Assembly (NCBI GenBank): GCA_035943635.1
Contig: DASZBX010000119.1
Span: forward strand, 9,154-73,153
Origin: DASZBX01 sp035943635
GTDB taxonomy: Bacteria; Actinomycetota; Actinomycetes; Streptomycetales; Catenulisporaceae
DNA: 64,000 nucleotides
Direction of reading: 5' to 3'
Position numbers and translations under genes: made by a program. Positions 57,219-64,000 of the stretch are shown in pieces. The notes below the pieces were generated by a model. It made no database searches. It saw only the letters and a list, made by a program, of their open reading frames with translations, and was not told the origin of the DNA. How positions within the stretch are numbered: position 1 is the first letter of the stretch; each line of letters begins with the position of its first letter.

Positions 57219-59642
57219 TCAGGCCTCTTCCAAGGTCCCCTCGGCCTCCATCTCGACGTCCAGGTTGAACAGATACCCGATGCTGTCCTCCTGGATCCGC
57301 ACCAGCAGCGCGTCGAACATCTGGCTCGAGTCGCGCCGGTACCGGTTGTAGAAATCGCCGCCGGTCAACGAATGCAGGCCCGTCGCGGCGGCCAGGTCGA
57401 CGTCCTCGGCCAGGAACTCCCGCCAGGCCCGGTTGATCACACCCAACACCACCCGGCGCTCCAACGCCCGCATGCCGCCGTCGGCCAGCGAGGCCTCCCG
57501 GCGCGAGTAAGCACTCTGAGCGTCCTCGCGCAGGACGTGCTCCAGCTCCGGCGCCGACAGCCCGGCCAGGGACGCGGCCGTTACGCCGATCGGATAGTAA
57601 ACGCCGAGCGACATCCACAGCGCCTTGAGGCCGTCGCTGTCGCGCGTGCAGTCCGCCACGTGCCGCGTGACGAGTTCGTCGATGCCCTGCCGGACCCAGG
57701 CGGCCGTGTCCACGTTCCCGGCGAAGAACTCGCGCCGCAGCCGGTACACCGCCTCGCGCCGCTCGCCGATCACGTCGTCCACCGGGATGGTCGAGACCAG
57801 CGCCCGGACCTGGCGCGCCGTCCGCTCGTTGAGCCCGGCCTCCATGATCCGGGTGAAGAAACGGTCGGCGAAATCCACCCGCAGCACCTTGCTCGACCCC
57901 AGCGCGGCCCCGGCCACCTGCGCCATCAGTTTGGGCCCGAGCATCCGCAGCAGCGTGGCGTCTTCGCAGGACAGGAAGACGTCCGACTCGCCCGGATCGC
58001 CCCGGCGCCCGGCCCGGCCGCGCATGTGCAGGCCGAGCCGGCGGGTCTCGTACAGGTCCGTCGCGAGGACGTACAGGCCGCCGCTGGTGACCACGCACTC
58101 GTGCTCGGCCGGGTCGTCGCCGCCGAGCGGGATGTCCACGCCGCGGCCGGCCATCCTGGTCACGACCGTCACCGCGCCCACCCGCCCGGCCTCGGCGATG
58201 ATCTTGCCCTCGGCCTGGTGGTTGCGCGCGTTGAGCACCCGGTGCGGGATCCCGCGCTCGGACAGCGCCCCGGAAACCTGCTCGGACTGCTCGACCGAGC
58301 CGGCCCCGATCAGCACCGGCCGCCCGGCCGCCCGCTTCGCCGCCACCGCCTCGACCACCGCGCCCAGCCGGAATCGGTCGTTCTGGAACACCGCGATCGG
58401 CCGGTCCACCCGCAGCACCGGCCGGTGGGTCGGGATCACCACGGTCTCCAGCCCGTACACCCGCCGGTACGCCTCGGCCTCGACCGCGACCGCGGTCACT
58501 CCGGCCAGCCGGTCGTAGAGCCGCAGGTATTGGTGGGCGCTGATATTGGCCACGGTCACCGAGCCGCCCTCGATCAGCAGCCCCTCCTTGGCCTCGATCG
58601 CCTGCGCCAGGCCGCGATCGTAGACCGCCTGCGGCCGGACCCGGCCGCTGACCACGTCCACGACCAGGATCGCGCCGTCCACCACCACGTAGTCCCGGTC
58701 CCGGGCGAACAGGTCCTTGGCCATGATCGCGTTCTCCAGCAGGATCCGCAGCCGGCCGTTCTCCACCGAGCCGTAGAAGTTCGCGACCTCGAACCACTCC
58801 TCGGCCCGCGCGATCCCGGCGTCGGTCAGGGTGACCATCTTGCGGCTCTCGTCCACCCCGTAGTGCACGCCGCGCTCGAACTCCTCGGCCGCCCGGGCCA
58901 CCGCCTTCACCTCCGCGGCCGCCTTGCCGGACTGCTCCGCCCCCGCTCGCACCTCCATGAAGATGCTCGGCACCGAACGCGCCTCGTCGATCATCACCTG
59001 GTCGGCCTCGTCCACGATCAGGAACCCGCGCCCGCGCTGGATCAGCTGGTCCGGCGCGGAGACCCGGTTGTCCCGCAGGTAGTCGCAGGCCATCTCGGAC
59101 AACGTTCCGTACGTCACGTCGGCCGCGTAGGCCGCCCGGTGCCGCGCCAGCTCGAACCGCTTGTCCTCACTGCGCACCAGCGCGCATTCCAGCCCCAGCG
59201 CCCGGTACACCGGCCCCATCCACTCGGCGTCCCGGGCGGCCAGGAAGTCGTTGCCGGTGATCACGTGCACGCCCTGGCCGCTCAGGCCATTGAGATAGGC
59301 GGGCAGCGTGATGGTCAGCGTCTTGCCCTCGCCGGTCTTCATCTCCGCCAGCACGCCCAGATGCAGCGCGACCCCGCCCATGATCTGCTCGTCGTCCACC
59401 CGCTGCCCGATGGTGCGCCACGCCGCCTCCCGCACCGTCGCGAACGCCTGCGGCAACAACGCGGCCGGATCGGCCCCGCCGGCCAGCCGCCGCCGCAGAT
59501 CGCCGCCCGTCGCCCGCAGGCCCTCATCGGTGAGCTTGCGCACCTGCGGTTCCAGCGCGTTCACCTCACCGACCGCCGCCCGGCACCGTTTCAGCACTCC
59601 GGCCCCAGGACTATTACGACGCAAGCGGTTGAACAGTGGCAT
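57219..59642 (-). CDS. secA2: Accessory preprotein translocase ATPase SecA2
   Basis: 807 residues, the length of mycobacterial SecA2 (SecA1 is about 900-950). Walker A MKTGEGKT at residues 101-108, VITGNDFLAARDAEWMGPVY, the Walker B region LIVDEADQVMIDEARSVPS (SecA1 has DEVD), and motif VTVVTRMAGRGVDIPLGGDD. The C-terminal zinc/SecB-binding tail is absent; the protein ends in acidic sequence. It should export a small set of substrates. No secY2 or accessory genes are seen. The ATG begins 99 bases before the end of the neighbouring MFS gene. Confidence 0.9.
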   Translation of the reverse strand: MPLFNRLRRNSPGAGVLKRCRAAVGEVNALEPQVRKLTDEGLRATGGDLRRRLAGGADPAALLPQAFATVREAAWRTIGQRVDDEQIMGGVALHLGVLAEMKTGEGKTLTITLPAYLNGLSGQGVHVITGNDFLAARDAEWMGPVYRALGLECALVRSEDKRFELARHRAAYAADVTYGTLSEMACDYLRDNRVSAPDQLIQRGRGFLIVDEADQVMIDEARSVPSIFMEVRAGAEQSGKAAAEVKAVARAAEEFERGVHYGVDESRKMVTLTDAGIARAEEWFEVANFYGSVENGRLRILLENAIMAKDLFARDRDYVVVDGAILVVDVVSGRVRPQAVYDRGLAQAIEAKEGLLIEGGSVTVANISAHQYLRLYDRLAGVTAVAVEAEAYRRVYGLETVVIPTHRPVLRVDRPIAVFQNDRFRLGAVVEAVAAKRAAGRPVLIGAGSVEQSEQVSGALSERGIPHRVLNARNHQAEGKIIAEAGRVGAVTVVTRMAGRGVDIPLGGDDPAEHECVVTSGGLYVLATDLYETRRLGLHMRGRAGRRGDPGESDVFLSCEDATLLRMLGPKLMAQVAGAALGSSKVLRVDFADRFFTRIMEAGLNERTARQVRALVSTIPVDDVIGERREAVYRLRREFFAGNVDTAAWVRQGIDELVTRHVADCTRDSDGLKALWMSLGVYYPIGVTAASLAGLSAPELEHVLREDAQSAYSRREASLADGGMRALERRVVLGVINRAWREFLAEDVDLAAATGLHSLTGGDFYNRYRRDSSQMFDALLVRIQEDSIGYLFNLDVEMEAEGTLEEA

Positions 59643-59741
59643 ATGTGAATCCCGTCCCTATGACGCAACCACCGGCCCTTCGCCACCAATCTTCACACGG
59701 CGACCGGCTCTGCGGGAGAGGCAGATCTTCACTCCGGCGAG

Positions 59742-61181
59742 TCAGACGTCTATCAGTGCATTGCCATCCGCGGCGCCGCCGCACCGCACCGACCCGCCAC
59801 GGATCGCCAGCCATCCGGCCGTCACGACCGTCGCGAGCCCGGCCGCCGCCATGGCCGTCCCGATCGCCGTCACCGACGCCACAAGCCCGAACAGCGCTGG
59901 AAAAACGCCCTGCGCGGTCATGTTCCCCGAGCCCAGCAACCCGAACGCCTGCCCCCGGCTGTCCGCCGGAACCGCCGCGAGGAACGCCCGCTGAAGCCCG
60001 AGCCCGTACGCGAATCCGGTGCCACACACCAGCAATGCGGCCGCGCTCTCGACCAATGTCGGCTCCGTCACAAACACCAGCAACGGTAGTCCGAGCGTCG
60101 CCACCAGGGGCACGACAAGCCGTTCCCGCATGGCAGGCCGGACGAAGCGGCCCACCAACAGATCCCCCAGCAACATCCCGATCGGCAGGCAGGCCAACAA
60201 CAATCCGTACGTCCCCGCCGCGAACCGCCGATGCCCCGAATACGCGACGACAAGACTCTCCGCACCCGCCACGAACGCCGACGGCAACCACTGCGCCAGC
60301 AGCAGGCGACGCACCGGCCCGTCCCGCAGCAGCCGCACGTTCGCCGCCCAGCTTGACCGGAGCACGGCGTTGTCCGCGCGTTGCGCTGACTGTGACGACT
60401 TCGGCGGCTCCAAATCCGGCAGCCGCCACCAAATCGCCAACGCCACCGCGAACTGCAACACCGCACCAATCTCCAACGCCGGCCGCACCCCGACCACCGC
60501 CACAACCACACCGCCCACGGCCAACCCGGCCAGCTGAGCCCCCGACGAAGCCATATTCGACAACGAACGCCCGAGCACGTAGGCGTCACCCTGAAGCAGT
60601 TCCGCGACCAGGCGACTGGAAGCCCCGCTGAATACCGGCGTGAGCACCGCGACGGCCCCCACGATGAGCAGGCTCACCAACACCGGCAACCGAAACACCG
60701 CAATCACCGAAACCGCCACCCCCTCCAGCGCATACCCGCCCGCGATCAACGCCCGTGGCCGCAACCGATCGCTCAACGACCCGAGGAACATCGACCCGAG
60801 CAGTTGTGGTGTGAACCCGACCCCGAAAGCCAACGCGCTCAGCAGCGGCGAACGCGTCGTGGCGAAGATCAGCACCGAAAGCGTGGTGATGCGGAGCGAA
60901 TCGCCGAGAATGCCGAGCGTCCGGGTCACGAACAGCAATCGGAACCGTGGCTCGGCGAACACCTCGCGGTAGGTCGTCCGGGGCGGCGGTGCGGGCGCGG
61001 GCGCTGGCGCGGCGGTCGGAGCTGCGGTCGGAGCGGACGCCAGAGCCAGAGCCGGAGACGGAGCGGCGGCCGGAGCGGACGCCAGAGCTAGAGCCGGAGA
61101 CGGAGCGGCGGCCGGAGCGGCGGCCGGAGCGGCAGGCGGAGCGGCAGGCGTGGCCGAGTCAGCAGCCGGAACAGTGGTCAT
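59742..61181 (-). CDS. MFS exporter
   Basis: 479 residues with about 12 membrane helices after a 70-residue Pro/Ala-rich N-terminus. Motif A-like SMFLGSLSDRLRPRALIAGG between helices 2 and 3, and helix 1 region FRLLFVTRTLGILGDSLRIT, mark an MFS drug-exporter type. ATG 61181 is chosen because the frame upstream resembles the shadow of the divergent gene. It is divergent by 67 bases from a DUF5937/ArsR-type regulator, a classic repressor-exporter pair. The substrate is unknown. Confidence 0.87.
   Translation of the reverse strand: MTTVPAADSATPAAPPAAPAAAPAAAPSPALALASAPAAAPSPALALASAPTAAPTAAPAPAPAPPPRTTYREVFAEPRFRLLFVTRTLGILGDSLRITTLSVLIFATTRSPLLSALAFGVGFTPQLLGSMFLGSLSDRLRPRALIAGGYALEGVAVSVIAVFRLPVLVSLLIVGAVAVLTPVFSGASSRLVAELLQGDAYVLGRSLSNMASSGAQLAGLAVGGVVVAVVGVRPALEIGAVLQFAVALAIWWRLPDLEPPKSSQSAQRADNAVLRSSWAANVRLLRDGPVRRLLLAQWLPSAFVAGAESLVVAYSGHRRFAAGTYGLLLACLPIGMLLGDLLVGRFVRPAMRERLVVPLVATLGLPLLVFVTEPTLVESAAALLVCGTGFAYGLGLQRAFLAAVPADSRGQAFGLLGSGNMTAQGVFPALFGLVASVTAIGTAMAAAGLATVVTAGWLAIRGGSVRCGGAADGNALIDV
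61030..61113. repeat. Two 42-bp tandem repeats in the MFS N-terminus
   Basis: Units 61030-61071 and 61072-61113 differ at one base and encode two copies of AAPSPALALASAP. In-frame slippage would change only the length of the cytosolic tail. Confidence 0.9.
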
Positions 61182-61248
61182 GCCCCACAGCCTGGCACCC
61201 GGCCCGCAGGCAGAGCGAAAGATTCGCCCCTGGACGTAAGCTGGCCGC

Positions 61249-62283
61249 ATGCTCCGCTTCGACGTGACGACCGAGGACCTGCTCCGCAGCCGTTTCGCCC
61301 TCTCCCCCGCGTTCGAACTGTGCTCCCTGCTCCAACTGCTCGAGGGCCGCAAGAGCGCCGACCACCTGCACTCCGCTTGGGCCGCCCGTCTGATGCCCGC
61401 ATTCCAGCGACTACGCCGCGAAACGGACCTGGATGCGGCACTGGCGCTTCATACGGACAAGTTCGGCGCCGACTTCGTGGCCATGCCGCCGACGGGTTTG
61501 GGCCAGACCTGGCAGGACGACCTGGCCGTCACCCGTGCGACACCGTTGTCTGAGGCACGGCGCCAAATCGCCGAATGCCTTGCGGCGCGGCCGGTTGCCG
61601 ACCCGCAGGTGTTGCGGGTGCTGGGCGCTGAGGATGTCCTCGACCGCATCGCAGTGGCCTTAGACCAGGCTTGGCACGAACTTCTTGCCCCGGATTGGCC
61701 GCGCCTGCGCGCCATCTGCGAACGCGAGGTCACCCATCGGTCTGGTCTGCTCGGCCAGTCTGGGTGGACCGCTGCGCTTGATGACCTGCATCCGGCGGTG
61801 GCCTGGCGTGCGGGCGGAATCGAGGTGCGGGGTATGCATGCTGAGAGTTCTGTTGGGTTGGATGGTGAGGGGTTGCTGCTCATTCCGTCGGTTTTCATCT
61901 GGCCGAATGTTGCGGCGTACAGCTCGCATCCGTGGCCCAAGGCGCTCATCTATCCTGCGCGGGGAGTTGCTGCGCTGTGGGAGGACCAGCGGGCGGTGCA
62001 GGAGCGGGTGGGAGCGGTCATTTCCTCTGCCGCCAGCCCGAATCCCTTGGACGACCTCATCGGCCGCTCTCGCGCTCGCATCCTTGTCGCGGTCGGTTCG
62101 CCTGCCAGTACCAGTCAGCTCGCTTTTAGCCTTGGGTTGGCTACTGGTGCTGTCGGGGATCATCTTGCCGTGTTGCGGCGTAGTGGGTTGGTCAGTAGGG
62201 CGCGTGCTGGACGTTCTGTTCTCTATCAACGCACTACGCTTGGCGATGCGGTTTTGCGTGGAGACGGGGGTACGAGAGCCTGA
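61249..62283 (+). CDS. DUF5937 / ArsR-type HTH regulator
   Basis: 344 residues. The N-terminal and middle part (MLRFDVTTEDLLRSRFALSP, FELCSLLQLLEG, and later GEGLLLIPSVFIWPNVAAYS) follow the DUF5937 family. A C-terminal winged helix-turn-helix (SRARILVAVGSPASTSQLAF, then LGLATGAVGDHLAVLRRSGL) is ArsR-like. It probably represses the divergent MFS exporter and itself through the 67-base shared promoter. The 3' third uses more T-ending codons than its neighbours. Downstream lies the split hairpin element. Confidence 0.88.
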   Translation: MLRFDVTTEDLLRSRFALSPAFELCSLLQLLEGRKSADHLHSAWAARLMPAFQRLRRETDLDAALALHTDKFGADFVAMPPTGLGQTWQDDLAVTRATPLSEARRQIAECLAARPVADPQVLRVLGAEDVLDRIAVALDQAWHELLAPDWPRLRAICEREVTHRSGLLGQSGWTAALDDLHPAVAWRAGGIEVRGMHAESSVGLDGEGLLLIPSVFIWPNVAAYSSHPWPKALIYPARGVAALWEDQRAVQERVGAVISSAASPNPLDDLIGRSRARILVAVGSPASTSQLAFSLGLATGAVGDHLAVLRRSGLVSRARAGRSVLYQRTTLGDAVLRGDGGTRA

Positions 62284-62339
62284 ATGTTGCTCTGGGTTGG
62301 TGGTTGCGTGCCGGTGAATGAGTTGAAGTCAACTGCGGC

Positions 62340-62381
62340 CCGTGGCAATTTTCCGCGCAGGGTCAGGCGATGGGTGAGTTT
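62340..62381. repeat. Left part of the IS-split hairpin element
   Basis: Reverse-oriented relative of 23334-23399. The arm CCGTGGCAATTTTCCGCG (62340-62357) is followed by the loop up to the insertion point. The element continues at 63850 after the insertion sequence. Confidence 0.85.
62375..62381. repeat. Target site duplication, left
   Basis: TGAGTTT directly before the left IS end; repeated at 63850-63856. Intact duplication argues for a single, fairly recent insertion. Confidence 0.8.
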
Positions 62382-62395
62382 CTCGACTTTCGCGG
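62382..62395. repeat. IS terminal inverted repeat, left
   Basis: CTCGACTTTCGCGG; complementary to 63836-63849 except at one base. Confidence 0.82.
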
Positions 62396-62524
62396 CCTCG
62401 GTCTGGGCGGGCGGTGATCGGGATGACTAGGGGTTGACGTATCTGGGTTCTGTTGCGTGGTGGCGTGGAAGTGGGCAGCATCGGCGGTCTCTATCACGTT
62501 CGCTGTACACGAAGGTGCCCGCTG

Positions 62525-63835
62525 ATGCTGCCCGTGTTGAGGTTACCGGTTTCCTGGTCCGTGGTTCTAGCCTCGGTGCGTCCGGCGTTTCGGGCGCCGG
62601 GGTTCCGGATGTTCCGGTTGTTGGCCACGGGTCTGGTGGCGCAGACCGGGCGTAAAAGCGTGGTGGGGATGCTGGCCGGGTCCGGGATGCAGGTGGTCGT
62701 CTCGTTCCATGCGGCCTGCCGATTTTTCTCCGAGGGCACCTGGGAGGTGGATCGAGTCGGGCTGTCGGTGGCCCGGCTGGTGGTGGACAAGCTGGTGCCG
62801 CCGGGGACGCCGGTGTTGGTGGCGGTCGATGACACGCTGGTCAAGCGGGGTGGGAAGAAGGTGTTCGCGGCGTTGTGGACGCATGACGGTGCTGCGGCGG
62901 GGAAGGGCGCGGTGGCGCGGGGGAACCGGTGGGTGGTGGCCGGGATCGTGGTGGACCTGCCGTTTTGCTCCAGGCCGGTGTGTCTGCCGGTGCTCTTCCG
63001 GTTGTGGCTGGGCAAGGGCAGCCCGAGCCCGGTGCAGTTGGCCGGGTTGATGATCGCGGTGTTGGCCGCTGCGTTTCCCGAACGGGAGGTGCACGGGGTC
63101 GGGGATGCGGCCTACCACGGCCCGGATCTGCTGGCCGGTGCCTCGTACACGACCCGGCTGCCGCGCAACGCCGTGCTCTACGCTCACGCCCCGGCGCCGA
63201 CCGGGCGCAGGGGGCGGCCGCGGACCAAGGGCGAACGGCTGGGCACCGCGGCGGACCTGGCCGCAGCCTCAACCTGGCGTGCGGTGTCGGTACGCCGCTA
63301 CGGGCGCACCGACACCGTCCTGGTCAGCGACCGGCCGGTGCTCTGGTACGGCAGCTTCGGCGCGGTGCGCGGCCGGATCGTGCTGGTGCGCGACCCGGAG
63401 CACAGCGGTGGCAGGCCGTATGAGCTGGCACTGTTCACCACTGACGTGCAGGCGCCGGCCACCGTGATCGTGCAGCGCTACGCCCGGCGCTGGTCGATCG
63501 AGCCGGCGAACGCGACCGGTAAGCAGATCATGGGCGTCGGCCAGGCCCGCAACCGGACACCGCGCGCGGTACGGCGCACGGTGCCGTTCGCGTTCCTGGT
63601 CCAATCCCTGGTCACGGTCTGGTACGCCGAGCACGGTCACCACCCCGGCGACGCGCTCGAGCGGCGCCGTCACAGTCCCTGGTACACCACGAAGGAAAAC
63701 CCGTCCTTCGAAGACATGATCGCCAAACTGCGCAGAGTCCTGATCTACGCTCAAATATCACAGGTTGCCGCAGGCCAAGACACCCCACCACAAACCCACG
63801 CCTACCAACTGGCCAGCGAACTCACCGCCGCGTAA
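62525..63835 (+). CDS. IS701-family DDE transposase
   Basis: 436 residues. Catalytic region: Asp in VAVDDTLVKRGGKKVFAALW, second Asp in VHGVGDAAYHGPDLL, and the Glu in ARRWSIEPANATGKQIMGVG. These fit DDE_5/IS701-type transposases. ATG 62525 is chosen; the frame is open up to 62453, but homology starts near MLPVLRLPVSW. The gene appears intact and ends one base before the right terminal repeat, so the element may still be active. Confidence 0.88.
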   Translation: MLPVLRLPVSWSVVLASVRPAFRAPGFRMFRLLATGLVAQTGRKSVVGMLAGSGMQVVVSFHAACRFFSEGTWEVDRVGLSVARLVVDKLVPPGTPVLVAVDDTLVKRGGKKVFAALWTHDGAAAGKGAVARGNRWVVAGIVVDLPFCSRPVCLPVLFRLWLGKGSPSPVQLAGLMIAVLAAAFPEREVHGVGDAAYHGPDLLAGASYTTRLPRNAVLYAHAPAPTGRRGRPRTKGERLGTAADLAAASTWRAVSVRRYGRTDTVLVSDRPVLWYGSFGAVRGRIVLVRDPEHSGGRPYELALFTTDVQAPATVIVQRYARRWSIEPANATGKQIMGVGQARNRTPRAVRRTVPFAFLVQSLVTVWYAEHGHHPGDALERRRHSPWYTTKENPSFEDMIAKLRRVLIYAQISQVAAGQDTPPQTHAYQLASELTAA

Positions 63836-63849
63836 CCGCTAAAGTCGAG
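63836..63849. repeat. IS terminal inverted repeat, right
   Basis: CCGCTAAAGTCGAG, directly after the transposase stop codon. Confidence 0.82.
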
Positions 63850-63879
63850 TGAGTTTGATACGCGAGAAAATCACCACGG
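63850..63879. repeat. Right part of the IS-split hairpin element, including target duplication
   Basis: Begins with the second TGAGTTT (63850-63856) and ends with the arm CGCGAGAAAATCACCACGG (63861-63879). Bases 63860-63884 are an exact 25-base inverted match to 23329-23353. Confidence 0.85.
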
Positions 63880-63884
63880 TTTTC

Positions 63885-64000
63885 TCCCCCAGGTCACCTC
63901 TCGAGGAGCTCACCTAGAGGCCTGGGACGGGTGCGCGGCCACCAGCCCCAGCATGGCATCTAATCACACCAATAGCCTGATATAGAGTTGTTATGTAATT
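63885..64000. other. Gene-free window end
   Basis: Contains a small CTCGAGGAG-type inverted stretch near 63900 and turns AT-rich in the last 45 bases. No gene or RNA is recognised before the window ends. Confidence 0.4.

Larger units (their letters stand above)
62382..63849 (+). mobile_element. IS701-like insertion sequence
   Basis: 1468 bp bounded by imperfect 14-bp terminal inverted repeats: CTCGACTTTCGCGG (62382-62395) and CCGCTAAAGTCGAG (63836-63849), matching at 13 of 14. Direct repeats TGAGTTT at 62375-62381 and 63850-63856 are the target duplication. One transposase gene fills the element. Identity of the flanking halves with the intact hairpin at 23.3 kb confirms the ends independently. 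Confidence 0.88.

Noticed and set aside
61030..61113. CRISPR-like array
   Set aside because: Only two 42-bp units with no spacers, inside a protein-coding Pro/Ala region.

Overview
The window is very GC-rich, densely coded and rich in GTG starts and ATGA/GTGA gene overlaps. Together with a mycothione reductase, a SecA2-length second SecA, a LmbU-family regulator and a CtpI-like P-type ATPase, this points to a filamentous actinomycete (Catenulispora/Streptomyces-like). The exact genus cannot be told from the sequence. All domain calls were made by eye from translated motifs; no database was searched.

Layout. 1-10.8 kb is housekeeping and redox: partial dGTPase, pyruvate phosphate dikinase, a FabH-type synthase, a membrane flavin electron-transfer set (ferric-reductase-like protein, FMN-binding protein, ApbE), and a peroxiredoxin divergent from a TetR regulator with two matching palindromic operators between them. 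10.8-17.9 kb holds a giant regulator with a DNA-binding domain at each end (XRE and LuxR), then a tightly overlapped ABC exporter plus two-component operon. 17.9-21.9 kb is a candidate peptide system: two small paralogous peptides, a membrane M50 zinc protease with a long Pro/Thr tail, a secreted Cys-containing protein, and a divergent HTH gene with palindromes in the shared promoter. 22-34.6 kb carries small unknown genes, an SRPBCC protein, a 1.75-kb-residue CtpI-like ATPase, a histone-like/membrane protein, a SHOCT protein, fumarase with an MpaB-type oxygenase, and mycothione reductase.

34.7-49.5 kb is one long leftward cluster in which the phosphate importer (PstC, PstA, PstS, PstB) is interrupted by two further secreted PstS-like proteins, an Ig-repeat protein and a small secreted protein sharing a WxL-like C-terminal domain, a DUF916 membrane protein and a sortase-fold protein that has lost its catalytic residues. 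A PHO-box-like triple repeat lies upstream and a strong hairpin lies at its end. I read this as a membrane-tethered surface phosphate-scavenging complex; that role is inference.

50-64 kb contains a RlaP-type nucleotidyltransferase and an apparent remnant of a second one, a phosphodiesterase, a 2OG-Fe(II) oxygenase, a SigE-family sigma factor with a membrane partner, a LmbU-like regulator divergent from a universal stress protein, SecA2, an MFS exporter divergent from a DUF5937/ArsR regulator, and an IS701-like insertion sequence. The IS, with 14-bp terminal repeats and a 7-bp target duplication, split a 65-bp hairpin element whose intact relative lies at 23.3 kb.
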